DNA from: JAXHMB01 sp034521755
Lineage (GTDB): Bacteria > Bacteroidota > Rhodothermia > Balneolales > Balneolaceae
Length of the DNA stretch: 64,000 bases
Assembly (NCBI GenBank): GCA_034521755.1
Contig: JAXHMB010000004.1
Span: 558,001-622,000 of the forward strand
Reading direction: 5' to 3'
Shown: positions 34,369 through 41,929 of the stretch, piece by piece
How the letters are laid out: the number at the start of each line of letters is the position of its first letter
Numbering within the stretch: position 1 is the first letter of the stretch
Notes under the pieces: model-generated
Databases searched by the model: none
The model's input: only the letters and a program-made list of their open reading frames with translations
Told to the model about the DNA's origin: nothing
Made by a program: the position numbers and the translations under genes

Positions 34369-35409
34369 ATGGACATCCAGGTTCGTCACATTTCCACCTT
34401 CCTGAATCAGTGGGCACCGCCCAGCACGAAACTGGATTACGATAACGTCGGATTACTTGTCGGAGACCCCTCTCAGTCGGTATCAAAGATATTAACCTGT
34501 CTGGACGTAACACTCGATGTTGTTGATGAAGCCATTGATAAAAGTTGTGAACTGATTGTTGCCCATCACCCGCTTATTTTTAATAGTATTGACCGAATCA
34601 ACCCAACTAATGAGCGTGGAAAGATTATTTACAAGCTTATCAAAAATGACATTTCGCTGATTGCGGCACACACTAATCTGGATGCCGCATTGGATGGCGT
34701 TTCGTTTGTGCTGGCACAAAAGCTGGGCTTGGAAGATATGAAATTTTTGGAGACCGGCTATAATATCAGTCGAAAAATTGTGCTGACCACAGATCATTCC
34801 GACAGTGAGTCGATGCTCAAACTACTGAATTATTACTCAGCTGAAGAAGCACACTTCTATAAGGTGGAGGGACGGAATGGTGAACAACATACCTTTGAAG
34901 CTATTATTGATGAGCATAATGTAGGTGGACTCAAAAAAGAATTAAAGAAAAACGGGCTGCTCGATCAGGGCAGCTTTCGTGTTATGGAGATAGCCAGTCC
35001 CTCAAGGAATGTTGGAATGGGAGTGATAGGCAACTACCGTGACCAGGGACTGACCCCAGATGATTTTTTAGATGTAGTAGCAAAATCATTGAATGTTAAG
35101 GCTATTCGTTTTTCAGGCAACGCCGATCAGATCAAAAAAGTAGCGGTATGCGGTGGTGCAGGAGTGTCATTAACTAAAGCTGCCATTAAAGAGGGAGCCC
35201 AGGCTTTTGTAACCGCTGACGTTAAGTATCACGATTATTTTACAGATACTGATAATTTTCTGCTTGTTGATGTTGGGCATTATCAAAGCGAAGTGCCTAT
35301 TGTAGAAGCATTGCAAAAAGAATTAACTGAAGCATTTGAAGAAGTTTCTGTTTTTGAAACGAGTGTAGTGACAAACCCAATGGATGTGTTTGTCCCGAAT
35401 TTTAAATAA
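34369..35409 (+). CDS. Nif3-like dinuclear metal center protein
   Basis: A 346-residue member of the NIF3/YqfO family. The metal ligands are in IVAHHPLIFNSI and AAHTNLDAALDGV near the N-terminus and in DVGHYQSEVPIVEAL near the C-terminus. The middle (about residues 125-230) is the inserted YqfO-type domain. Members carry a two-metal site and are often labelled GTP cyclohydrolase I type 2, a function not generally established. The next gene follows after 34 bp, and the pairing with a CT398-like coiled-coil gene is common. Confidence 0.92.
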   Translation: MDIQVRHISTFLNQWAPPSTKLDYDNVGLLVGDPSQSVSKILTCLDVTLDVVDEAIDKSCELIVAHHPLIFNSIDRINPTNERGKIIYKLIKNDISLIAAHTNLDAALDGVSFVLAQKLGLEDMKFLETGYNISRKIVLTTDHSDSESMLKLLNYYSAEEAHFYKVEGRNGEQHTFEAIIDEHNVGGLKKELKKNGLLDQGSFRVMEIASPSRNVGMGVIGNYRDQGLTPDDFLDVVAKSLNVKAIRFSGNADQIKKVAVCGGAGVSLTKAAIKEGAQAFVTADVKYHDYFTDTDNFLLVDVGHYQSEVPIVEALQKELTEAFEEVSVFETSVVTNPMDVFVPNFK

Positions 35410-35443
35410 AACCCACAGTACTAAACGACGATAAAAGCAATCT

Positions 35444-36175
35444 ATGGAAGAAGTACTACAACAGTTAGCCAATCTGCAGTATATAGACAGCCGAATAGAC
35501 CAGTTAAAACAGCTTCGCGGCGACCTCCCGGAAGAAGTGTTGGATATCGAAACAGACATTAACCGGTACGAGGCGAAGTTAAAACAGCTTGATGAAGAGG
35601 ATAAAGAACTTCAGGTAGAGCTTAAAAATCTGGAACTTGACGTCAAAGACGCCGAGGAAAAGATGAAAAAATATGAGGATCAACAAACTTCTGTTCGCAA
35701 TAACCGGGAATATGATGCTTTGACAAAAGAAATAGAAGCCCAGAAACAGGTTATTGAAAATGCGAAATCACGCAAGGAACAAATTGAGGCTCGTCTTGAA
35801 GAAATAGAACCTGAAAAAGAAGAAATCCAGGCTAAACTTGATGAGGTGAAAGACCTTCATGAAGAGAAGAAGGAGAATCTTGACAAGGTTGTAAAAGATA
35901 CCGAAGACGAAGAGAAAGAGCTGCTCGATACGCGCGAAAAAATCGAAGAAGATATTGATGAGCGTTATTTGAGAAGTTATAATCGCCTCCGAGAAGGACT
36001 TTCAAACGGACTTGCGGTTGTGGCTATGGAAAAGGGCGCAGCTCTTGGTATGGCGCTTCCACCGCAGACCCAGGTAGAAGTTCGTCGTAAAAATAAAATT
36101 ATTATCGACGAAAACAGTGGACGCATCGTTGTAGATCCTTCGTTTTTTGAACAAGCTAAGGAAGAGTTGTCCTAG
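35444..36175 (+). CDS. CT398-like coiled-coil protein with cysteine-less C-terminal ribbon
   Basis: A 243-residue protein with a long antiparallel coiled coil (about residues 1-180; MEEVLQQLANLQYIDSRIDQ) and a C-terminal ribbon domain. The family normally ends with two CxxC pairs around the PPQ motif. Here that segment reads KGAALGMALPPQTQVEVRRK and ENSGRIVVDPSF: the PPQ, KIII and GRIVVD landmarks are kept but all four cysteines are gone, and the whole protein has no Cys. It cannot bind zinc in the usual way. Family function is unsettled (possibly nucleic-acid related). Cotranscribed with the Nif3-family gene; followed by a strong terminator. Confidence 0.8.
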   Translation: MEEVLQQLANLQYIDSRIDQLKQLRGDLPEEVLDIETDINRYEAKLKQLDEEDKELQVELKNLELDVKDAEEKMKKYEDQQTSVRNNREYDALTKEIEAQKQVIENAKSRKEQIEARLEEIEPEKEEIQAKLDEVKDLHEEKKENLDKVVKDTEDEEKELLDTREKIEEDIDERYLRSYNRLREGLSNGLAVVAMEKGAALGMALPPQTQVEVRRKNKIIIDENSGRIVVDPSFFEQAKEELS

Positions 36176-36201
36176 AAGTCTTAAAGGTTGGTTTTTATTG
36201 G

Positions 36202-36238
36202 AAATGCATATATCTGTAAGAGGTATATGCATTTTTTT
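36202..36238 (+). terminator. Intrinsic terminator after the coiled-coil gene
   Basis: AAATGCATATA (36202-36212) pairs with TATATGCATTT (36224-36234), followed by a continued T run to 36238. It ends the Nif3/coiled-coil operon. Confidence 0.88.
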
Positions 36239-36239
36239 G

Positions 36240-36612
36240 TAGGATAGTGATTTAGTCGAACATACCCAGTTTGCTATCCCAATTTGTTAGCATATACCTT
36301 TTGTCTTGATACAAAAGGTATGTAAAAGATCAAGGCTGCAGATTCTAAATACGCTTCGAGCTACAAGCGGAAGTATTTCGATGGTCTTCTTTCTTTGGTG
36401 CGTGAGAAAAGTTTTTTACCTGTGCGAAATACTTCTATTCGCTTTGCACTCTCCGCATAGAATCTGAGGCCGGAGATGTTTGCAAGTATTTAGAATTTTT
36501 TCCTCTGCTGATAAAGCATTCCCATCTTTGGTAGTATTTTAGAAAGAAGTATTAAAAAAAAATCGAAGGGAGGATAGGGGGGGATGACCAGCTAGATTTT
36601 TTCTTAAAGTTC
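36240..36612. other. Structured gene-free region upstream of rnpB
   Basis: No ORF of note. A perfect 11-bp hairpin (ATACCTTTTGT 36294-36304 with ACAAAAGGTAT 36311-36321) is followed by an element from 36339 to 36496 with nested and competing pairings. CAGATTCTA (36339) complements TAGAATCTG (36458). GATTCTAAATAC (36341) also complements GTATTTAGAAT (36486), and GAAGTATTTCG (36370) complements CGAAATACTTC (36425). Two alternative folds share the 5' strand. This could be a non-coding RNA, a MITE-like repeat or a regulatory leader; none can be chosen from one sequence. Confidence 0.45.
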
Positions 36613-36640
36613 TTGAGAGTAATTATTCCTGTAATATTTG
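36613..36640 (+). promoter_or_regulatory. Candidate rnpB promoter
   Basis: AATATTTG at 36633-36640 matches seven of eight positions of the Bacteroidota -7 box TAnnTTTG, with a TTG at 36613-36615 as possible -33 element. It is placed to start transcription near 36647, exactly where helix P1 begins. Confidence 0.45.
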
Positions 36641-36669
36641 TATATTATCAATGGATGATCGGGCAATCG

Positions 36670-36973
36670 CCCCGCACATACCTTCTAATATTTTTTACTT
36701 ATGCATTATGTGTATCTATTACAGAGTGAAAAAAACAAGAAGTTTTATGTTGGATCTACTTCTAGTTTAAAACGACGGATAGAAGAGCACAATGCTGGGA
36801 AGGTGCAGTCTACCAAAGCCTATATTCCTTACTCATTAATATATTTTGAAGGATTTAAGAGTAAGAAAGATGCTCTGATTAGAGAAAAGAAGTTAAAGCA
36901 TCATGGTCAAGGAATAAGGCGCCTGAAAGAAAGACTGGAAAATAGTATGAAGCATTAGAAGGTATGTGCGGGG
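36670..36973 (+). repeat. P3-arm inverted repeat enclosing the GIY-YIG ORF
   Basis: CCCCGCACATACCTTCTAAT (36670-36689) and ATTAGAAGGTATGTGCGGGG (36954-36973) are exact reverse complements, 20 bp. The left arm ends 11 nt before the ORF's ATG; the right arm starts inside the last sense codon and includes the TAG stop. The 264-nt interior is thus carried as a giant apical loop of P3. Confidence 0.95.
36701..36958 (+). CDS. GIY-YIG nuclease domain protein encoded inside rnpB
   Basis: A complete 85-residue single-domain GIY-YIG protein (UPF0213/YhbQ size). MHYVYLLQSEKNKKFYVGST holds the two strands of the motif (VYLL and YVGST), LKRRIEEHNAG the catalytic arginine helix, and KKDALIREKKLKHHGQGIRR the glutamate-containing helix. 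All expected catalytic positions look present. The ATG at 36701 follows a T-rich stretch with no Shine-Dalgarno; the TAG is built into the P3 stem. Such small GIY-YIG genes are common and mobile in Bacteroidota, but their activity is mostly untested. Its position inside an essential structural RNA suggests an invading element that spares RNA folding. It could be expressed from the rnpB transcript. Confidence 0.92.
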   Translation: MHYVYLLQSEKNKKFYVGSTSSLKRRIEEHNAGKVQSTKAYIPYSLIYFEGFKSKKDALIREKKLKHHGQGIRRLKERLENSMKH

Positions 36974-37315
36974 AGGAAAGTCCGAACACCTACAAGCATT
37001 ATGCTTCCTAACGGGAAGATCCCGACAGCTGTCGGGATAGCCAGTGCCACAGAAAACAGACTACCCCGATTCGTTGGGGAAAAGGTGAAAAGGTGGGGTA
37101 AGAGCCCACCGCCCCGTACCGTGAGGTCGGGGGCACGGTAAACCTCATAAGGTGCAAGTTCATGCAGGCAGCGTGTACCGCTTGTTGCTATGCTGCCGGG
37201 TGGGACGCTACAGTTCCGGAGTGATCCGGATCGCAGATAAATGATTGCACCCGCACATAAACATTTATGTGCGGGAACAGAATTCGGCTTACAGATCATC
37301 CCTTGATACTATATG

Positions 37316-37343
37316 AAAAGGCCGCTCGAAAGAGCGGCCTTTT
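37316..37343 (+). terminator. rnpB terminator
   Basis: AAAAGGCCGCTC (37316-37327), GAAA loop, GAGCGGCCTTTT (37332-37343). A near-ideal intrinsic terminator 8 bp after helix P1; it may also serve the convergent smpB on the minus strand, where the hairpin is likewise followed by T residues. Confidence 0.93.
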
Positions 37344-37380
37344 GTATTTTAAACTGATTTTTTAGAAGAAAGTAAACGTT

Positions 37381-37851
37381 CTACATATTCACCTTGTAAG
37401 TGCCTTTATACTTGCGCTCCAGTTCTCTTTTGGTATCTCGTTCTTTGATGTCTTCGCGCTTGTCATACTTCTTTTTACCGCGGGCCAGCCCAATAAGCAC
37501 TTTGGCGTATCCCTTTTTGAAATACAGCTTTAGCGGTACAATGGTGTATCCCTTTTGGGATACAGCCTTATCGAGTTCGCGTATCTCTCTTTTATTGAGC
37601 AGGAGTTTGCGCGGGCGACGTTCTTCGTGGTTGGCATAAGAACCGTGCTTATATCGTTTGATATACATATCCCTGAGGTACACTTCATCATCTTGTAAAT
37701 AGGCAAAGGCTTCCTGCAGGCTGGCTTTGCCATCACGCAGTGATTTCACCTCGGTTCCTTTCAGCACGATACCGGCTTCGTACGTTTCTTCAACATTGTA
37801 CTCGTGTCGGGCCTTTCGGTTTTTTATGGTTGGTGTGGGATTATTGGACAT
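37381..37851 (-). CDS. smpB: SsrA-binding protein SmpB
   Basis: A 156-residue SmpB, the tmRNA partner in trans-translation that rescues stalled ribosomes. The N-terminal KNRKARHEYNVEETYEAGI, LKGTEVKSLRDGKASLQEAF, and the C-terminal GLARGKKKYDKREDIKERD followed by the basic tail are all canonical. The tmRNA gene itself is not in the window. Single gene convergent with rnpB. Confidence 0.97.
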   Translation of the reverse strand: MSNNPTPTIKNRKARHEYNVEETYEAGIVLKGTEVKSLRDGKASLQEAFAYLQDDEVYLRDMYIKRYKHGSYANHEERRPRKLLLNKREIRELDKAVSQKGYTIVPLKLYFKKGYAKVLIGLARGKKKYDKREDIKERDTKRELERKYKGTYKVNM

Positions 37852-37960
37852 GTTTAGCGTTGATCTACTTAATTAACTTGCTATAAAATAAGAATCTTTT
37901 ATAGAGACGTGAAACGTGATAAGTGAGACGTTTGCCATCATACTTTTGCCGTTTCACTCA

Positions 37961-38380
37961 TCAATAATCAAAGCCGAGCTTATTGAGTTCTGCTATGATT
38001 TCTTCTCCGGGAGAGTTATCAGGCATGGTCTCATAAATGCCCATAATTTGTTCAATCTCTGAAATAGCTTTTTGATTCTGATCATTTATTTTCAGCACTT
38101 CAATATATTGTTGAAGGGCTGAAGTCATCCGGTCCCGCATACTGCTGGATTCAGGTCCGCGGTATTCCAGGTAAATACCATAGTTCAAGTGTACTTTTTC
38201 TTTGAGCAGATCAATATCAGCCTCCGTTTCTTCGGGGCTTGTATTTTCGATCATAGTCAGCGCCTGCTCGTATTTATCTTCTGCAATTAATTGATCTACC
38301 TCTTTTGATAAATCCTTTGGTGCTTCTGAAGAACAGCTAACAAAGAAAAGTACAGACAGTAGAGTAATTAGGTATTTCAT
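37961..38380 (-). CDS. Small lipoprotein with TPR-like helices
   Basis: A 139-residue lipoprotein: MKYLITLLSVLFFVSCSSEA has a clear lipobox (FVSC). The rest is helical with TPR-like features (EVDQLIAEDKYEQALTMIEN, then LQQYIEVLKINDQNQKAISE). Function unknown; perhaps a scaffold in the outer or inner membrane. It follows the site-2 protease gene by 27 bp on the same strand, so the two are probably cotranscribed. Confidence 0.65.
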   Translation of the reverse strand: MKYLITLLSVLFFVSCSSEAPKDLSKEVDQLIAEDKYEQALTMIENTSPEETEADIDLLKEKVHLNYGIYLEYRGPESSSMRDRMTSALQQYIEVLKINDQNQKAISEIEQIMGIYETMPDNSPGEEIIAELNKLGFDY

Positions 38381-38407
38381 AGTTTGTTTAGGTTCAAATA
38401 ATTTTGG

Positions 38408-39643
38408 TTAAATAAAATAAAGTGGATTTGGGCTGATACAAAGCACAAAAATAATCATGCATAACCAGCCAAGAAATCTTCGCGTGGGGTCAAGCTTTTC
38501 TTCATTAAGTACCGGAGGATGCTCAATGCCCACGAAATACGCAATAAAGAAGCACCATACAATCCAGATCAGGGATGAGTTGGCGGAGCCCAGACTGTCA
38601 ACCTGGAAAAATAAATAAGCCGCAGAACTGATGAGTGAAATCACCAATACCGGGGCAATCCAGGTATGCTCATTGTGATATCCTTTGCGGAGTAAGAGGA
38701 ACAAAATACCGGCCCAAATAACCAGGCTGTAAAAACCGGTGGGATGTGACCATTCTCCCAAGAAGATGTGTACAAAGGGAATGAACTCAATGCCAGCCAG
38801 AATAGTAAGAAGTCCAAAAGCAATACGAGCAACCAACTTTTGTTTTTCAAAACCAATCAGGGAATATAGAATGTGCCCGCCATCAAGCTGACCTACGGGC
38901 ATTAGATTAAGTGCTGTAAAAAACAGCCCCAGCCAGCCGGCAAATAAAAAAGGATAGTGATACATTTCCCACATGGGGGGTACGTTTTCAAAGAAGCCGG
39001 CCAAGAGAGTATAAAGCAGGGTTTCGCCCACTATCAGTGTCTGTCCGGTGCTTTCTCCCGGAGGCATTTCGGGAAAGTATCCATAGTTGTTTACAAATTC
39101 TTTTACTGCTTCGTGGCCTGCAAACTGGTTGATGTAACTGGGATCAGGCAGTGTGGCAAATCCGATAAGCAACACCGCAATGGACACCACAAATCCCGCT
39201 AATGGACCTGCCGCACCTACATCAAACATTTTACGTGAGTTATGGATTTTTTGACGAATCCGAATCACCGCGCCCATAGTTCCAATGCCAAGAGGAATAG
39301 GAATAAAGTAAGGCAGGCTGACTTTTATTTTGTGATGTATAGCAGCAAAAAAGTGACCGAACTCATGTGTAGCCAAAAAGCCTAATAATAAACCGGCAAA
39401 TAGTGCACCTCTCCAAAAGTCTTCTATCCCGGGCAAAGCGATAGGAAACAAGGTCGGATTAAAACCTACAAAACTGGCCCCGGCCAGTGAGACCATAGCA
39501 AAGGTGATCAAAAATAGAGCTACATGTTTAAATATAGTCTTTTTATCGTAGGTGTTTGGTTGTTTAGGGGTTGAAACTTCTTGATCAGTTGTTTCAAAAA
39601 TCTGGGGGTGTTTCCAGACCGGTGTTGGGTTCTTTTCTTCCAA
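38408..39643 (-). CDS. Site-2 protease family (M50) membrane metallopeptidase
   Basis: A 411-residue polytopic protein with about eight membrane helices. The zinc site is LATHEFGHFFAAI (HExxH within a helix) plus the distant aspartate motif VGQLDGGHILYSL, both diagnostic of intramembrane M50 proteases. FIPIPLGIGTMGAVIRIR and GAAGPLAGFVVS are the usual intervening blocks. There is no PDZ domain. Such enzymes cleave membrane proteins in signalling; no sigma-factor partner is adjacent, although an ECF system lies elsewhere in the window. It is followed by a small lipoprotein gene. Confidence 0.9.
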   Translation of the reverse strand: MEEKNPTPVWKHPQIFETTDQEVSTPKQPNTYDKKTIFKHVALFLITFAMVSLAGASFVGFNPTLFPIALPGIEDFWRGALFAGLLLGFLATHEFGHFFAAIHHKIKVSLPYFIPIPLGIGTMGAVIRIRQKIHNSRKMFDVGAAGPLAGFVVSIAVLLIGFATLPDPSYINQFAGHEAVKEFVNNYGYFPEMPPGESTGQTLIVGETLLYTLLAGFFENVPPMWEMYHYPFLFAGWLGLFFTALNLMPVGQLDGGHILYSLIGFEKQKLVARIAFGLLTILAGIEFIPFVHIFLGEWSHPTGFYSLVIWAGILFLLLRKGYHNEHTWIAPVLVISLISSAAYLFFQVDSLGSANSSLIWIVWCFFIAYFVGIEHPPVLNEEKLDPTRRFLGWLCMIIFVLCISPNPLYFI

Positions 39644-39656
39644 ATTGATAATGCTT

Positions 39657-40877
39657 TTAAGTAGCTCTGGCTATAGGCATGGTCATACAACGGGCACCGC
39701 CTCGTCCGCGGCACAGTTCATGGCCTAGAAAGCTGATTGCAATTTTTTTGTCTGTAGGATCAAAGCCGTCTTTATACTGATCCACAAATTCATATTGGTT
39801 CATGATGGTGTATCCATGTTCTTTAAGCTCACGGAAGGTGTTGGTGTTCCGTTCATATCCAACGATAACTCCGGGAGCCAGGGCAAAAACGTTTGCACCG
39901 TCGGTCCATTGCTCACGAAATTGGTTGGTACGTGATGAACCGCCACAATTCAAAAAAGTAAACTCTTTATCCATTAGTTCCTCAAGGGCCTCTTTTAGTG
40001 AAGGCAGGGTACGGGAACTGACGCTCCCATTTTTTCTTGAGAGTGCAACGATGTTATCAGTCCGCTCGGTGATAGCCGGTGGAAAAGCGATACATTCATT
40101 TTCACTGGCAAAAGTGAAGATGGTATCGAGGTGCATGGATGAGCGCTGCTTCGGGATATCAACGGCTAAAACATGTTCTACACCTTGTTTTAAAAGTTCT
40201 TCGGTGGCAGTCATTAATCCGCTGAAAGAAGTTCGTTCACTCATGCCAATGAGGACTAGCTTTTCGGAAGCTACTAACACATCGCCGCCTTCAATAGAGG
40301 CGTGAGTAGAAATTTTTATAGCATTATCGGCAACGTCTTTAAACAAGGGATGATATTTCACCATTGTTTCTGTGAGCAGTGATTCCCGGATCCGAGCAGC
40401 TTTTGCGGGCTGTGAAATAAGAATGCTTGATCCAACTACAGCAGCAAGGTCTCTGGTAAAAAGTAAATTTGGTGCCGGGTTTAATGTAAAACCACGTATT
40501 GCCGGAGTGGCTCCTTCAATTACAAATTGCAGTAATTCTTTTGGATTAAGAGCCTGAATTTCTGTTTTCAGCACATGCAGGTTTAGTTCCGGGAGTCGCT
40601 TAATCATGTTTTCAATAAAATCAAACCGGGCATCTTCCTGCTGAAAACATTCCAAAAAGAGGTCGGTAATCTCAAAGATCTGCCCATCTTTCGGCATAGC
40701 AGTCTTAAAAATATCCAGCATATCAAGATGTTCCTGTCGGGCATCTTCTTCAAAAATAATGTCATCAAAGAGCAACTCATCTTTGAGTTCGGGATTGACC
40801 AGCGACACTTCATTCCCGGGCGTATGCACAACGACACCCTGCAGGTGATCCGTTTCGGAATTAACCGTAAGCTTCAT
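39657..40877 (-). CDS. arcA: Arginine deiminase
   Basis: A 406-residue amidinotransferase-fold enzyme that converts arginine to citrulline and ammonia. Landmarks are VVVHTPGNEVSLVNP, NLLFTRDLAAVVG, the substrate-binding ASIEGGDVLVAS, RSSMHLDTIFTFAS with the catalytic histidine, and the C-terminal GRGGARCMTMPIAR with the nucleophilic cysteine. No arcB, arcC or arcD lies nearby, so the complete deiminase pathway is not shown here. 13 bp upstream of the site-2 protease gene on the same strand. Confidence 0.93.
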   Translation of the reverse strand: MKLTVNSETDHLQGVVVHTPGNEVSLVNPELKDELLFDDIIFEEDARQEHLDMLDIFKTAMPKDGQIFEITDLFLECFQQEDARFDFIENMIKRLPELNLHVLKTEIQALNPKELLQFVIEGATPAIRGFTLNPAPNLLFTRDLAAVVGSSILISQPAKAARIRESLLTETMVKYHPLFKDVADNAIKISTHASIEGGDVLVASEKLVLIGMSERTSFSGLMTATEELLKQGVEHVLAVDIPKQRSSMHLDTIFTFASENECIAFPPAITERTDNIVALSRKNGSVSSRTLPSLKEALEELMDKEFTFLNCGGSSRTNQFREQWTDGANVFALAPGVIVGYERNTNTFRELKEHGYTIMNQYEFVDQYKDGFDPTDKKIAISFLGHELCRGRGGARCMTMPIARAT

Positions 40878-41057
40878 AAGATATATTTAGTTGTGGTTTT
40901 TGCTGCCAAAACGTGGCACTAAATATAATTGATAATGTGCCTATAATTAAATCTAGTTTTTATGAACAACAGAGATACAAATTTTCTATTTTATTTCGCA
41001 CGATTGAAGCAGTAAAGCTGTTATTAGCCAGTATTAAAAAATCAAAAGAACGAATAG

Positions 41058-41924
41058 ATGGCTTCAAAGTCTGAAATAGAATCTCTGGTTTATCTTTTAG
41101 ATGATCCGGATCCGTATGTACAACAGCGCGTAAAAACCCGGCTTTTTGAGTTGGGTGAACAAGCGGTTCCATTGCTTGACGAACAAAAGACGCATACCAA
41201 GGATGATGAAGAGCGTGAGCTTATCAATGAAATAATTCAATGGATTACCTATGGAAGCCTTGAGGAAGATTTCATTGATGTGCTTGAAAATGGGATTGCT
41301 GATTTAAAGGAGCTTGAAAAGGCGATTTTTATTTTGGCACGTTTTGAAAACCCAACCCTCCGGGAAGGTGAATACAAGCGCAAGCTTGATCGTTTTGCCA
41401 ACATGATAGAAGATGAACTGCGATACCAGCTTGATGACAGCAAGAAGATGCATATGCTGCTGGACTTTGTCTTTGATGAACTTAATTTTTCAGGTGATAC
41501 TGAAGACTATTACCATCCCGACAATTCTTACTTTCACAGGGTGATAGACCGCCGAGAGGGTCTGCCCATCTCACTTGGATTGGTGGTGTTATTTTTAGCA
41601 CGTCGGCTGGAACTTCCTTTTCATGGTGTAAACATGCCTATCCATTTTATGCTGAAATACAAAGGGGAAAAAGACGAGATACTGATAGATCCCTTTGACC
41701 GGGGAAAAGTGGTAAGCTACAACCAATGCTACTTCTTTTTAAAACAGAATGGCATTGAACCCAAAAGTGAGCATTTTGAAACCGCAACGGCGGGAGAAAT
41801 TTTAGCACGCTGCATCCGAAATCTTATTCAAAGCTTTAGCAGACGAGATAAAGAAGAAAAGGTCCAAAACCTGAAGAACCTTTTGAATATGGTGGAAATG
41901 TTTATATCAAAAGGAACAGAATAG
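41058..41924 (+). CDS. SirB1-type transglutaminase-like protein
   Basis: A 288-residue cytosolic protein. Residues 1-75 are HEAT-like (YLLDDPDPYVQQRVKTRLFE). The rest is the SirB1/transglutaminase_9 domain, with YYHPDNSYFHRVIDRREGLP, ISLGLVVLFLARRLELP and HGVNMPIHFMLKY, then LIDPFDRGK. The catalytic triad of true transglutaminases is only partly evident (His of NMPIHF, Asp of LIDPFD; no obvious Cys at the SLG position), so enzymatic activity is doubtful. Divergent from arcA. Convergent with the glycosyltransferase gene, 5 bp apart. Confidence 0.8.
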   Translation: MASKSEIESLVYLLDDPDPYVQQRVKTRLFELGEQAVPLLDEQKTHTKDDEERELINEIIQWITYGSLEEDFIDVLENGIADLKELEKAIFILARFENPTLREGEYKRKLDRFANMIEDELRYQLDDSKKMHMLLDFVFDELNFSGDTEDYYHPDNSYFHRVIDRREGLPISLGLVVLFLARRLELPFHGVNMPIHFMLKYKGEKDEILIDPFDRGKVVSYNQCYFFLKQNGIEPKSEHFETATAGEILARCIRNLIQSFSRRDKEEKVQNLKNLLNMVEMFISKGTE

Positions 41925-41929
41925 CTTTG

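Larger units (their letters stand above)
36647..37307 (+). ncRNA. rnpB: RNase P RNA with a protein-coding insertion in helix P3
   Basis: The catalytic RNA of RNase P, which matures tRNA 5' ends. Helix P1 pairs 36647-36660 with 37294-37307 (GGATGATC with GATCATCC plus ATCAA with TTGAT). P2 pairs GCAATC (36663) with GATTGC (37243). The conserved blocks are GGGAGGAAAGTCCGAACACC at 36971, CCAGTGCCACAGAAAACAGA near 37041, GGGGTAAGAGCCCACCG near 37095, GGCACGGTAAACCTC near 37133 and ACAGAATTCGGCTTAC at 37277. P3 arms at 36670-36689 and 36954-36973 are perfectly complementary but are separated by 264 nt holding a GIY-YIG gene. Without the insert the RNA is about 397 nt, normal for type A. A terminator follows at 37316. 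Confidence 0.96.

Noticed and set aside
36339..36496. CRISPR-like repeat array
   Set aside because: Repeats are inverted and unique in spacing; no regular direct repeats or cas genes are present.
36955..37299. Open frame of 114 codons on the minus strand across rnpB
   Set aside because: It is the antisense of conserved RNase P RNA blocks; no protein family resemblance.
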